A stretch of 64,000 nucleotides of DNA from Artemisia argyi (taxonomy: Eukaryota > Streptophyta > Magnoliopsida > Asterales > Asteraceae). The stretch is from contig CM060681.1 in NCBI GenBank assembly GCA_030686995.1, positions 164,236,333-164,300,332 on the forward strand, in the 5' to 3' direction. The notes beneath the pieces were generated by a model. It was not told the origin of the DNA, did no database searches, and was given only the letters and a program-made list of their open reading frames with translations. Numbering within the stretch: position 1 is the stretch's first letter; each line of letters opens with the position of its first letter. Shown in pieces: positions 36,196 through 48,991 of this stretch. The position numbers and the translations under genes are program-made.

Positions 36196-39100
36196 AAGGG
36201 AGAGGAAAATGGTCTTTACGAGTGGCTTCATTTAACTTTCGATAGTCAATACATACTCGCCAACCCGTGACCAAACGAGTTGGAATCAACTCGTTATCCT
36301 CGTTGGTGACAATGGTAATGCCACCCTTTTTAGGGACACAATGAATTGGGCTAACCCAAGGACTGTCAGATATAGGATAAATTAATCCCGCATCAAGAAG
36401 TTTAAGAACTTCTTGTTTGATAACTTCGTAGATTTTTGGATTTACCCTTCTCTGTTGTTGCACTGCTGGCTTAAAGTCATCCTCCATTAAGATTTTGTGT
36501 GTTCAAAAGTCCAGGCTTATGCCCTTAATGTCGGAGAGTTTCCAAGCAATTGCTTGCTTGTTTGCTTTAAGAACCTTCAGGAGTGCTGCCTTTTCCTCGT
36601 CTTTTAAGTCTTTAGCAATAATGACGGGTAATTTATTATCACCCTCCAGGAACGCATATTCTAGATGAGGAGGCAAATCCTTGAGCTCAACCTCGGGAAA
36701 GTCTTCAGTTATTTCAACATTTTTTACTTCCGCTTTATGAAGTATTTTTGGAGACGGAGAGGGTGAAGGATCGTCATTTAACAATCTTTCAAGGAGAAGA
36801 ATGTCCCCCTCCTGGTCAAGATAGTTTTCATCAACCCCACTTGGGATTGAGCTATCTTGAGCAAGAAAAGCCCCGACCTCCTCCAGAAGGAAGTCACTTC
36901 CCTCAAACTGAGTGAGGGAAGGGGAAGGGTCGGAAATGATAGGGTCAGTAGAAAGACTGCCACTGGATGAGAAACCAAGGACTTCTTGAGAATACTCCTC
37001 AGACGCAACATCGATGATGTCAATTCGGTTAACCTTTTCAGCGTCATAGTTGGAGGAGTATCTTGAAGTCTGATCAAGATTGAATGTTATGGTTTCACCA
37101 CCAACACGTAGAGTGATTTCTTCTTCGAATACATCGATTAAAGCACGACCCGTTCTTAAGAATCCCCTCCCGAGAATGAGAGGAACTCTTGGGTCAGCAT
37201 CGAAATCAACAATCACGAAATCTGCCGGAAAATGGAACTTTCCTACTTTCACGAAGATATCTTCGGCAATGCCGAGAGGACGGGATATAGTACGGTCTGC
37301 AAGCTCAAGTGTCATGCAGGTCGGAGTGAGAGCAGGAAGTGAGAGTCTTTTCCAGACAGTGTAAGGCATCAGGTTAATGCTTGCGCCAAGATCGGCCAAG
37401 GCAAAGCATTCAACCATCCCCGGGAAAATATAAGGAATGAGAAATTTCCCGGGATCTCCAAGCTTTTCGGGAAGCTTTTTCAAGAACACTGCTGAGCAAT
37501 GCTCATTAAGAGGAGTTTTTGCCATCTCACAGAGTTTTTCTTTGTTGCTTATCAGATTTTTGATTGTCGAAGCAAACTTAGGCATGAGAAGAAGAGCGTC
37601 CGCGAAGCTAATATCAAACTGTAATTCTTGGAAATTTTGATAAATTTTTTCCATCTGATGGTTAGCTTTTTCGCGGTTCTTTTGATCATTCAAACGTGAA
37701 GGATATGGAATTGAAGACTTAGGATCATTCTTAGGAATTTCATCAGAACTCACAGGGGGATCAAATACAACTTTCGGCTTACGAGCCGGGACCGGGACAA
37801 CTTGAGGGTGGACGTTGTTGATACCTCCGTTATTAGTAGGAAGTACCGTGTCCGTGGTAACCTCAGGCTCACGTTCCGCTACCTTAGGAGAAGAAGAAGA
37901 GGTAGAGGGAATCGAGGGTCCATTGTAAGATACCCCACTTCTGGTGGTGATCGCTTTGACATCTCCCCTCGGGTTAGCGATCGTGTTGCTCGGTAGTGTA
38001 CCCGGGCCCGAGGGTCGATCATTTAAAGACTTCTGAAGCTCAGAGATCTTGCTGATCAATAACCGATTCGTTTCATCTTGTGCTTTCATGAATTGTTTTA
38101 GCACTTCATCGAAGGAAGACGAGGGTGGAACAAAATTTTGAGGAGGATTTTGAACACGGTTGTTTTGAAAATTCCCTTGATTTTGATTACCCTGAAAATT
38201 TTTTCTCTGGTTGAAATTACCATGACTGTAATTCCCTTGATTTTGGTTTCTTTGAAAATTTCCTTGAAAACCTTGGTTTTGATTGCCATTTTGAAAATTG
38301 TTTTGATTAAACTGGCCTTGATTTTGGTTCGGGTTTTGGAAATTTGAGTTTTGACCTTGGTTAAAATTCTGATTCGAGTTACGGTTTTGATTTTGGTTAA
38401 AACCGGGAGGTCCGAGAAAATTGTTGGAACGATAGCTTAAGAGATTACGGTCCCCTTGCGGTTGGTAAGAATTACCTCCCGTATTGTAGGAACCGTGAGC
38501 ATCATAAACGTTATCTTGAGGAAAGGCAGTAGTAGCTGGACACTCGGAATAAAGATGTGGGCCCCCACAAGTTTCACAACTTCGGGCCACGGCTTTCACT
38601 TGTTGATTTTGAACCTGATTTTGCATCGTTTGGTTCATTCTCAACACAACCGTAGAGATATCATCCATCTTTTTGGTAAGAGCAATTATTTCAGGAGATG
38701 ATGATGAAGGAGTAACTGAATGACATGACGCATCCCTCTCCGCAGAGGAATCCCAAAAGTTAGGGTGGGCAATCATGTTCTCAATCAAATCATAGCACTC
38801 CTCGGGACGCCTTTTCATAAAGGTCCCACCACCAGCAGCATTGAGAATATCCCGGTGCCTCAATGTCAGACCATTATAGAAGGTATCTATGATGGTAACT
38901 TGCAACATATTGTGGTTAGGGCACCGATCAATAGCTAGCTTATAACGTTCCCAAGCCTCAAAAAGAGACTCATCGGGACGTTGCCGGAAGTTGCTGATAT
39001 CATTTCATAACTTGGTAACCATGAAAGGTGGAAAATATTTTGCTAAAAACTTGGTTACCATTTCATCAAAGGTATGAATAGAATTCTTTAGGAGTCGGTC

Positions 39101-39531
39101 AAACCATGCAGTGACATGATGAGTGAGAGAATAGGGAAAGAGGTACAGCCGGAGGGCATCATCGGTGACACCATGCTATTCATGCTTTGGGTGACCGTGA
39201 GATATTTGTCAAGATGCTTGTTGGCATCGTCATCCGATAATCCGTGAAATTGACACGAATTCTGGACTTGTTAGATCATGTGGTGCTTGAGGCCAAAGTC
39301 CGTAGCCTCAATAGTGAGTGGTGCAATAGGCCCACCCCGCCCTTGCATGGTAGGCTGGCACAGCTCCTCCATCGTTCGGAGATCGGGAGCTGGCACATCC
39401 CTGGGAGGGTCAGGGGGTGGTAATGGTGGTGGTGGCCCAGCGGCCATTTCGGTCTTTGGTTCTTGTGTTTCAGAACGTAGCTCGGGTACGTTTTTCTGAT
39501 GTTTACATTTTGTTTGTGACCGAGTGCGCAT
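36196..39531 (-). pseudogene. Athila-A gag-pol, 5' part: gag, protease, start of RT
   Basis: Start at 39531 (MRTRSQTKCKHQ), matching the Athila-B start. Gag capsid, a knuckle [13 protein letters not shown] (near 38570), an N/Q-rich stretch, [12 protein letters not shown], the protease motif [11 protein letters not shown] and the first RT blocks ([15 protein letters not shown]) follow. Against Athila-B the breaks are: a TAA stop near 39269, a one-base deletion near 39173-39183, a TGA stop at about 39007, and a TGA at 36503-36505 between protease and RT. Two of the stops are C-to-T changes on the coding strand, as deamination of methylated cytosine would give. The frame then runs into the Sire-1 insertion and resumes at 2484. 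Confidence 0.93.
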
Positions 39532-40178
39532 GCACTAAAAACAATTTTTCAAAACAAGATCGAGGCAAAACCACAGCGAACTTAAACCAATTATCACAAG
39601 TGAATGGCTTCTTTAAAAAAGGTACACCACTCACAGGGATATAAAGACAAGTTTTTATCTTAAGTTTGGGAACTTATTATGTCCACACCCCCAGTTGGTA
39701 GGTGTTCAGCCTTGGTTTGCGGTGGTAAAATTTTATGTATTTATTAATTTGAAAAACTGCTTTAGGCTTATGGGTGTGTGTGCAGAAAACTTGGGAAATA
39801 TTTTTGGAACTGATTCGTTAACCGAAATCGTTCTTTTAAGATAACTCGCAGGCTGGCGGGAGGAAGTAAATAGGTTTTCTCTTCAGTTCGCAATTTAATG
39901 TCAGAACTTACCTTAAACCAACTGTTTCAGGTTGTAATCTTAAAGAAAACGAAGTAATTTAACTTCACAGTTTGTTTTGTTGTTTTTGATTTTTTTTTTT
40001 TGTGTTTTTAACACTTTAGGAAAAGTGTTAATGAACTTTTTTTTGATATGATTATATTTTTACAAAAACTTTTTACAAATTTGTGTGAAATTTGTATAGG
40101 GAGGGTTTTTGAAAACCACTAAACTTAAAATGATTTTTTAAAACACGCAACAACCTCTCCGGCAGCGGCGCCAAATTT
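39532..40178 (-). other. Athila-A leader and tRNA-Asp primer site (40156-40173)
   Basis: No gene. On the minus strand TGGCGCCGCTGCCGGAGA begins six bases after the LTR and pairs with tRNA-Asp. The leader is longer than in Athila-B (about 620 against 287 bases), because of a segment of unknown origin around 39640-39960. Confidence 0.85.
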
Positions 40179-43100
40179 TGATTGAGGCTAAACCGTCAGA
40201 TATAATTGATCAAGGTCAACTAGTCAAAAACAGCTTATCTCAATACTCCGTTGATAGTGTAGTGTGCCAGTAGTAGCTGGACACTCGGAATAAAGATGTG
40301 GGCCCCCACAAGTTTCACAGCTTAGAATCAATACTCCGTGGATAGTACAGTGTTTCCCCGGGTCGTTAAAGTCCCAGCGAGATTGAAATGGTGTCGTTTG
40401 AAATCGTTTATGAGTGAGTGGCACTGAGGACAGTAGCCCAGATGATATGGAATTGATTTTGCTACTGTTATTTTGGTATTTGTACACAGATATAATATTC
40501 ACAAAAATCAGATATACAGGTATATGCACAAATTCACAATTAAGATCACGTAACAGACTGGAAAAGTGGGATTTGGTGAATTACAAACTACAGGGGGTGC
40601 TTTTGAAACTTTTGAAACTTGAAATTTAAAAAGAAATTAGAAAATTAAAATGAAATTGTAAAAGTGATTATTTTAATATTTAAATATTATTTAATTAATT
40701 AAACTAATTAAAATCTAATTTAAATTAACTAATAATTATAAATATTACAAATTAAACTAAAAATTTACAAAAACAATTTCTAAACTTAAACTAGAACCTG
40801 AAGAAAGTATAAAAAATGAAAATAAATATTTTTGTCTTTTTATGAGTTTTATATTAATTAAAAACTAATTAACTTAATTAAACTAATATAAATAATTTAA
40901 ATTAATATTAATACTAAATTAACTTAGAAAATTATGAGAAAATTTATAAAATTAATTAACCATCACAGGAATCCTACAAAATTATAAAAACATCTAAAAA
41001 TTATGTTTAAGGCTAATCAACTAATTAATTACCTTTTAATTACTTTAAATCTAATTTAAATAATTAAAATAAGAAAAATGGAAAATGAACAGTAGAAACT
41101 AAAATATGTTTTCTAAAAGTCTATTATATTATATTAGAGCTAGGAAAAATATAAAAACTAGGTTATGCTTTATAAAAACTAAATATGCTATTTAAAACTT
41201 AATATTGATTAATAATTAAGAAAACTAATCTTAAATCTAATAAATACTAAATGACAAAATAAAAATCTGAAAAATTTACTAAAATTACTTTACTATATAA
41301 GCTAATTAATAAAAATATAAAAAAGCTAAGTTCTTAACAAAAATCTAAAAATGAAAATTAAAAGATAAATTGAATTAAATAGAAACTATCATTTAATTTA
41401 AATTTGGATTTTCTTGGTTTTTCTTTTACAAACTTACTTAACTACTGAAAATACAAAACTTTTGTGAAAACACTTTTGAAATAGCTTATAAATAAGCAGT
41501 ATGCACCCCCTAAACCAAAACAGTTTGACTTTGGTTGACTGAGCAAGCAATTAAGCTTAAATGAGTGATGGTGGGGTCCACAATGGTGAAACTAGGTACA
41601 AATAAGTTAAACAAACAAAAATAAGCCATAAACAACAATTAATGAGCTCAAATAAGCTGATGAGAACCAAATAAGCACTTTTGCCAACTGAATTTCACTC
41701 AGAAATGGGACAGACTTATGGGTGGATTTCAGGTGGGGTCCACTTGATCCTAGGTCAAACAAAGGGTCAAACTCTGATCCCTGGTAGGAGGGGGGTTGGG
41801 AAAAACCAAATTGAACCACTGGGGCCCACTGGGTTGGCCAGAAATCACCACCAAAGTGGTGGTGGTGAGATGGTCAGCTGTGCACAGGGCAATGGCTTGC
41901 CATGCAGTTCACTTCCAAGGGTAATTTAGTCCACAAGGAAAATTCACAAAATTTAAGCAACCCTAGGAAAATGAAGTTTAGGTGACTCCAACAAGTTTTA
42001 AATCCTCAATCCAAACACATAAATCACAAAAATTACTTGAATATTTGGAAAAATCTGAGATGCAACTTTTGACTTTTTGATAAAAACACAAGCTTTGACT
42101 TTGATGAAGTTTGCTTGATCCTAAGTGACTGAAAACAAGTTAACAAGTTATACCAAGGTTGATTTAGGTTAATCTAACACTATAAGCTAGGTTATAAAGG
42201 GCTTTTGAAACTCAAAATCTCACACAGTTGACTGTGTGGGTGAATCTTTGTGATTTTGACTTTTTAATGAATGTCTTAGGTATTTTATGACTGAGCTAAA
42301 CTAAAGGCACCTAGGTGAGGCTGTTTCAACCAAATGCAACACACAAAACACACCCTGAGTCCTCAAACTCAGTTAATCCAAACACCCTTTTTAACTATCT
42401 GTTTTTGATTTTAAGAGGATAAAGGCTAATACAGCTTATGAGATCGTTCTAATATGATCTAACTTAGTTAGTTAAGCTCAGAAATGAAAGTAAAATCCCA
42501 CTAATAGCACAAGAAATAGTTTATAACTACTATGGCAGTTAAGACTAAGATTATTAGTAATAAAAGAAAACTAAGTCTAAGGTACTAGTTTTAATACACA
42601 ATCTTAATTAATAACACCTAAATAACACAAATACCACAGAATCACAAGCAGGCTACAAAGATAATTAGGAATTGAAATTTTAGAGAAAAATTAAATTTAG
42701 CAAATCTTACAAGACACCCCTAGCTTGAACAAGGGATTTTCCTAATGATGCCTATCTTTAGATAGGCCAAATCCAACTCCAAGCTGCTCTTCAATGCTCC
42801 TCAATACCTGAAAACACTCAAAAGCAAACACAGTTTGACTAATATTGACTTTTTAGCTTTTTGATTATTTTCTGCTTAATACTGGATTTTAGTTGTCTCT
42901 AAAGCTTCAATAAGCTTATTGGAACTTAAGTGAAGCTATCTCAGTCCATGGTTCTTGCTTCTAATCACAACTTAGCTTATTGAGAATTTCAGATTTATGA
43001 ATAAAAGACAATAACACAAAACAAACTTGAACTTGGAATTTTATTGCTTGAAAAGATTTAAAATACAACTAGGAAGGTGCTACAATACTTGAACTAAGAA

Positions 43101-44290
43101 GATTACACTGAATTTGAAAGCTAATTTAAATTCGACACTAATTTTCTAAAATAAAACTACACACTATTTTCCTTGCATTCTTGAGCCTTTTATAGATGTC
43201 CATTAGGTCTTCCCCACTCCTCTGAGCATTTCCCACTTTGAATCTCAACCATTGGATCACTGCAACACTCTAATCAAATGACACGTGTTTTGGCGAGAAA
43301 ACTTGATGTGTAGGTTTTGGACTGTTTCAGGCATGGGGTGGTGCATTTAATGCTGATGTGAGGGTAGGTGCAGGGGGTGTGGGGATGTGATGATGATACT
43401 GCAAGTGGTGGTGGTGGTGTGCAATACCAGGGTGGTTTGGTGGTTTGGCTGGGGAAGAGGGAAAAAGGGAGGGTTAACCGGGTTTGACTGAGGTCAAGGG
43501 TTTGACCCCGGTATTAGTATTAAGGGTGTTGGTGGGCTGGATTGCTACATGGGCCAGAAATAGGGAATTTGGGCTTGGGGGAATTATATATTGGATTGGG
43601 TTTGGTTTTTGGATTAGTTTGGAGTAGTATTATTATTATTAGGGTCCGGTTTGGTTTTTAGATTTCACAAGGACCATTTTTGTAATTTACCGAAATTTGA
43701 GGGTTGAACTTGGCATTCTTCCAAATTGTTTCCAAGGGTGTATTTTGCCAAGTTGTGAAAAGTACATGGTCCAGTGTTGATTTTTCCATGTTAAATGTAC
43801 CAGGGACTAAAACTGCCAAACTTTCAAACTTCAAGGACCATTTATGTAATTTCACCAAACTTTTCCACCAAGGACCAATCCTGCCATAAAAGGTTAGTGC
43901 AAGGACAAAATTTGTTTTTCTCAAAGTTTTTAATATCCCAGGGACCATTTTTGACAATTTTCAAAGTTCAGGGACTAAACTTGACATTCTGTGAAACTTT
44001 GCACCAAAGGACTAATTGTGTAACTTTTTGTTTTAAAAGGACCTTTGGTGACTTTTTCAAGTTTTTAGAATAACCAGGGACTAGATTTGACAACTTTTGA
44101 AAGTTGAGGGACTGAAACTGCCAATTTTGCAAACTTTGTGCGTTTTTCATCTGTTTTTGATATTTTTGCATTTGAAACATGTAAAACACTTTCCTGGGAT
44201 ATTTTCACTATTTTGATTCAATATTGAGTGTTTTTAGATGTTTTGGCAGCTCAGAAAAGGTAAAAATGATGAGTATTTACACACTCATCA
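40179..44290 (-). repeat. Athila-A 5' LTR
   Basis: 4112 bp. The inner end (plus strand) starts TGATTGAGGCTAAACC, and the outer tip reads TGATGAGTA...ACACTCATCA (44267-44290). It holds the GGTCCCTGG-type array in inverted form (about 43640-44120), a minus-strand TATA box (CCTTTTATA on plus, 43186-43194) and an AT-rich block (about 40620-41400). The base after the outer tip begins host DNA; the other end is off the window, so the target duplication cannot be checked. Confidence 0.9.
40268..40319 (-). repeat. 52-bp copy of the element's own gag zinc-knuckle sequence inside the LTR
   Basis: Positions 40268-40319 match 38527-38578 base for base. This part of gag encodes most of the knuckle and the residues after it. 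It is flanked by a duplicated LTR piece (CAATACTCCGTTGATAG at about 40241 and CAATACTCCGTGGATAG at about 40329). The other LTRs of this group have the flank once and no gag piece. Confidence 0.9.
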
Positions 44291-44496
44291 TGCAACAACT
44301 TTATAACTGTGATGCACTAAAAAATTTGGTGGAAAGAAAATTTTTGCCCCAAAAAAAAATTTTTTTTTTGCGAGCGCGGGGGGGGGGGGGGGGGGGGTGA
44401 CATGTGTCATATGATGTGGCATGGGCGTGACACATGTCGCCCTCACAATCCTTCTTACACTTTTTATTATAAGGAACTTTTTATTTTAACTCATAC

Positions 44497-44568
<72 letters not shown>

Positions 44569-45236
44569 AGAGCCTATTTGTATTTTATATTTATTTATTT
44601 GTGATTTTAAAGTATAAGGGTATTTTGGTCTTTTACTTGTTTTAAAATTTTAGGTATTACATATATTGAGTTGTCGTCGAGTGCAATCATTTGATCAAGT
44701 GAGGAAGACTTAGTTGGAGAAGCAGGAGCATGAAAATTGAATAGAGATGTAGAAATAATCACTAATAGCTCAGATTTTGGTTATGCCACTTGTTTCCTGG
44801 GGATTAGAAGATTGTATGGATGGTTCTGATTTGAAGTGAGAGCAGAAATATTTGGTGGTTGTGGTTTACTCAATTGTGGTTAATATAAAGAGCCATGACA
44901 TGGTTTTATGGATCTTGTTGACTGCTTGCTTGAAACGGTTGTGTCGGGTCCTAATACCGACAATATTTGCATTACTGACAACCTAACCAACCTTAATTTA
45001 CACCAACTTTTACCACCATTCGTTTTATGGGTGAAATGTACAGAAAAAATTCGCACAAAATTAATCATTCCTGATTCAATATTCCAGTTCCCATTTCGGG
45101 CTCTAGAAACAACGTGTTCAAAATAAAAAGACAATTTCATCAAACGGGCATCCAAGTTGAGCCAAATATCACATTCCAGTAGCACTCGGCTAACCTTGTT
45201 AACACCACTAAAAATGATGATTAATTAGCTGCAAAT
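44291..45236. other. Host intergenic DNA: G20 run, inverted repeat, microsatellite
   Basis: No certain gene. It has G20 at 44378-44397, directly followed by an 11-bp inverted repeat (44399-44409 and 44428-44438, arms GACATGTGTCA and TGACACATGTC). A (TC)n(TA)n microsatellite lies at about 44497-44564. On the minus strand 44880-45215 is open (LLECDIWLNLDARLMKLSF...), which could be an old exon (see the finding on flanking exons). Confidence 0.7.
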
Positions 45237-45241
45237 AAATA

Positions 45242-46136
45242 TGTTGGGTCACTGAATTCCCCAATCCTCTTCTTACAAGGATTTGAACGTAAAATAACCT
45301 AAGTATAAACAAGTCACTGAGTGAACAGTAACTCAGTGAGTCACCTTCAGGATGCTAAGACCGAACCTAAGAAGAAAGGTTCTCCGTTCAGTGAGGCGGA
45401 ACTCAGTGAAGTGTGATCTAAGCCAAGAAGAAGGTGATGGGTTCAGTGAGGATGACAATAACTCACTGAACCCCATGACTCCTCAACAACTTTATAGTAC
45501 TGAAGACTGATGACAAGAAGACTGAAGTTTTGGCGGGACTGGGCGGGAAAGTTTGAGCTGCATTATTAAAGTGCTTTATCACTTTAATGTCAAACTTTCC
45601 CAAAATGGTTAAAACCAGTCTGTCATCAGAAAGTGCCTTTTGGACTTAACTCAATGAAGGTTCCTTGCCAGAAGAATAATATCTTTTGAGATATTGTTAG
45701 GGAAGCTTTATGTCCAATGTATAACTAGTTGTTCTATACTTATGTATAAATAGGAAGCATATGTGAGGAGTAAAAGTTGACAAGTTTGTGCAATTAATGC
45801 AAAGCATTCACAAACCACTTTACTCCTCCAAAGAACAACACAAGCCCCTGAGATAGCTCAGTGGGTAATTTAAGTTGTCACTCAACATAGATTGAGTTTA
45901 GTGAGGAGTGAGGAGTCCATACAATACTTGTCGTTTTCAATCCCAAGTGTTATTCCGTAAACACTTGGGTACGATTCTTTGTGATTAACTTCTAATAAAG
46001 AATTAAACGTTGGAAAATGTTGTCTCTTATTTTACGTTACATTATTGTTAATCATTTTCATACATCTGTGTTCAAGTCATATAACTTGGTTACTTTAGCT
46101 TTTTAGTTACTGATAACCAAGTAAAAGGGACCAACA
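45242..46136 (+). repeat. Sire-2 5' LTR
   Basis: 895 bp, TGTTGGGTCACTGAATTCCC to GGGACCAACA. TATAAATA at 45745-45752. Many ACTCAGTGA/TCACTGA repeats occur in the first 250 bases. It has a GTGAGGA duplication at about 45900-45915 that the 3' LTR lacks. Confidence 0.94.
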
Positions 46137-46138
46137 AG

Positions 46139-46150
46139 TGGTATCAGAGC
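46139..46150 (+). other. Sire-2 primer binding site (initiator Met tRNA)
   Basis: TGGTATCAGAGC, two bases after the LTR; the standard copia primer site. Confidence 0.9.
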
Positions 46151-46223
46151 CTCTGATTTGTAAAATTTAAACCTGTTTTTCAAAACTTAAGAGTGCTCAA
46201 GTTTTTAAAATCAAGATCCCACT

Positions 46224-48991
46224 ATGACTGACATAGATGTTCCCCAGCTTGTTGATAAAAAGGGTGGAAGTTATTCAGCAACTGCCCCTCGACTTGAAGC
46301 TGGCAAATTTAATAAGTGGAAAAAGCGAATGCTTTGCTACTTAACTGGGATGGAACCTTATTACATCAAATTGATTAATGAGGGTCCATATGTCCCAACA
46401 ACTGCCCAAGGTTTAATTAAACCTGAATCTCAGTGGACCCCAGATGAAAGGAGGGTGGTCAATCAAGACCAGCGCCTGAAAAGCATCATTATATCATGCC
46501 TTCCTGATGATATAATGGAATCAGTGATCAACTGTCCCACTGCCCAGCAGACATGGACTGACCTGGTTCATAGCTATAAAGGGCCTTCTGATACCAAAGA
46601 GAATAGAATCATGGACCTGAAGCTTGAATTCAATACTTTCAGGGCCAAGGATTCTGAAAGTCTCTCTGAGACTTATACTCGGTATAAGACCCTCCTGAAT
46701 GAGCTGACCAATGATGGTGTTATACTGTCAAAACATGAGATCAATGTTGGTTTTGTCAACAGTCTCCCTGAGAAGTGGTTAAACTTCTCTCAAGGATTGA
46801 GAAATGCAAACCACATTCAGAACCTTGAGCTCCCTGCCATCTATGGGAAGTTTGTCTATGAAGACAATCTTATCACCAGGAAATACCCTGGTAAAGCTCA
46901 GGAGACCAAAAAGGCCTTGACAATTACACCCATATCAACGGCTTTCTATTCTAAAGGTGTTGTGCAGGATTTTTAGGATGGATCTGATGATGAGGTTGAC
47001 CAAAGAACCAGTGAGGAGTATCTTAATGACCTTCAAATTGAATTTCATGAAAGAGCACTCCTTGCTAATTCTAAAAGGTTTTTTAAGAAAAACAAATTTC
47101 CTTCTAAAGCAAATGACAACACTGAATGCTTTAAATGTGGCAAAATGGGGCATTTTACTAAAGATTGTTTTTCAAAAACAACCTCAGAACCATCTTTCAA
47201 GTTTTCAGGAAATAACTCTTTTTCAAGCCCCAGCAAATTTCAACAAAAAATGCTTCAGTCTAGTCAAAGATTTGAAAAAGTCCCTCAAGTTGACTTTGAA
47301 GCCAAGTACAGAAAGGCAAAAGCTAAACTTGCCCTTCTTGAATCATCCTCAACAGTCTCTCAGCCTCCTCAGGCTCCAAAGCCTACTCAAGCCAAGAACA
47401 AAGGGCTTGTTGCTGAAACTTATGACTGGGATGAGGTTGAAGTGTCCTCTGATGATGATGAAGTTCACATCAGTGCCTTGATGGCTTTATCAGATGACAA
47501 CAAGATTGCTGTGGGGAAGAGTCATGCAAGAAATGGTGAATGGGTCAACATCACTATGAGAATGGTAAATCTTTTACTTTCTATGGATGATAATGATGAT
47601 TGGAAATCTTGCTTAGATTATATTAATGTTGATCTTAAGTATGTTGAAGAGCAAAGACTTAATTTGTTTTCAAAATTTAACAAACTGAGTTTTGAATTAA
47701 ATCATTGTAGAGATGAATTACTTGCTTAAAACAAGCCAAGTTTGAAAGTGTTACACTTCAAATTCAAAACTCTGAACTTGTAAAACAAAATCAAGCTCTT
47801 CAGGAAGATCTTAAGAAAGAAAAGGAAATTATTTGGAAATGGACTCAGAAAAACCCCAAACTTTATGAAACACTGAGTCTCTCACCCAGCCCCAAAAAGG
47901 CTGGTCTGGGTGATGATCAACTCACTGAAGTTTCTGGGGAGAGTAGCCATTCCACAACTTTTCTATTAACCAACATACTCTCTAGCAAAGAACTAGCTCC
48001 CAAACCCAGTGATTGGATTGAAAGAAACAATCCTGATAGTAAATTGCCAAATTTTAACACTGGAAGAATCCTGGAGCCTGAAAGTCAGGCTATCAAGGAG
48101 CTGCTAGGAGTCACTGATGAACTTAGCCCTACTGAGTCCATCACTGAGTCTAAGCCAGATTCACCACTCCCTCCACTGAAACAACTTCAGGGAGCAGAAC
48201 CCAATTCTGACCTTGCACCATTAGTCTTTCAACCACATTCTCCTAAAGAGAAATCAAGATTAGGAAGGACTATTCTGAAAAGACCTACTCCTGCACCCAC
48301 TGAACACCAAGAACCTTCAGTAAGAACTGAAGTGAAACCTGAAAGCACTGATTCAAAGGTTGATCAGCTTGCTGAACTTGTCAGGATGCTGAGTGAGAAA
48401 ATTGAGTCTACTGAGAAAAACTCTGACTCAAAATCAACAAAGCCCTCAGTATCCTCAGGTTCTTCCAAACCAAAAACCACACCCAGACCCTCAGGGAGAT
48501 GTGTACTGTGCAATTATCCAAATCACAACACTGATAAATGCTACAGAGTCCTGTTTTGTATGATACGCAAACAAGAGGACCACAGAACTTGTGATCACAT
48601 CCCCCACACTGCTTCTTTAAAAGCAAGAGGTCTATACAAAACCCAAGGCTATCAGTATGCCACACCTTCCAAACAAAGATTGAAGGCTAAGCCTTTCTCA
48701 CCATGTCCTCACTGTGGTTTCAATGATCATCTTCCTGATGAGTGTATGATGAAAGAATGTTGTGACATCTGTGGAGATCCCTCCCATAAAACCAGGGGGC
48801 ATGACAAAGCGATTCAGTCCAGAAGGAAAAACCAAACCAACACTTCTCAGTCACCTGAGGCATCAACCTCCACAAAATGTAAAACATGTGGAAGCTCAGG
48901 TCACACAACTCCAGACCATGACTCACTAACTGAGTTCAAAAAGTCCCTGAGGACTAAGCCCACTAGAAAGTGGGTCAACAAGAAAAACTAA
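46224..48991 (+). pseudogene. Sire-2 gag with one standard knuckle and an extended Cys/His-rich C-terminus
   Basis: ATG 46224 (MTDIDVPQLVDKKG). A capsid region of the DUF4219/UBN2 type covers about residues 20-220. A zinc knuckle CFKCGKMGHFTKDC lies at about 302-315. A coiled, Lys/Gln-rich stretch and an acidic Ser/Pro region follow. The last 170 residues carry four more Cys/His clusters: CVLCNYPNHNTDKC, CPHCGFNDHLPDEC, CDICGDPSHKTRGH and CKTCGSSGHTTPDH. Breaks: an in-frame TAG at 46974-46976 and a one-base deletion near 47726; TAA at 48989-48991 ends the frame just before protease in the same frame. That last stop may be the normal gag end. Such a long gag is common in Sireviruses; five knuckles is unusual. 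Confidence 0.88.

Larger units (their letters stand above)
1..44290 (-). mobile_element. Athila-A: outermost Ty3/gypsy Athila-type retrotransposon, 3' end outside the window
   Basis: Read on the minus strand it has a 5' LTR (40179-44290), a tRNA-Asp type primer site (40156-40173), a leader, gag-protease-RT (39531 to 36196), then after an insertion the rest of RT, RNase H and integrase (2484 to 65). Positions 1-64 are the start of its 3' untranslated part; the 3' LTR lies left of the window. The protein is closely similar to that of Athila-B (15090-20915), which makes the family assignment firm. The interval 2485-36190 is a later Sirevirus insertion with the 5-bp duplication CATAA (2480-2484 and 36191-36195). 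The gag part has several stops and a frameshift, so this copy is dead. Confidence 0.93.
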
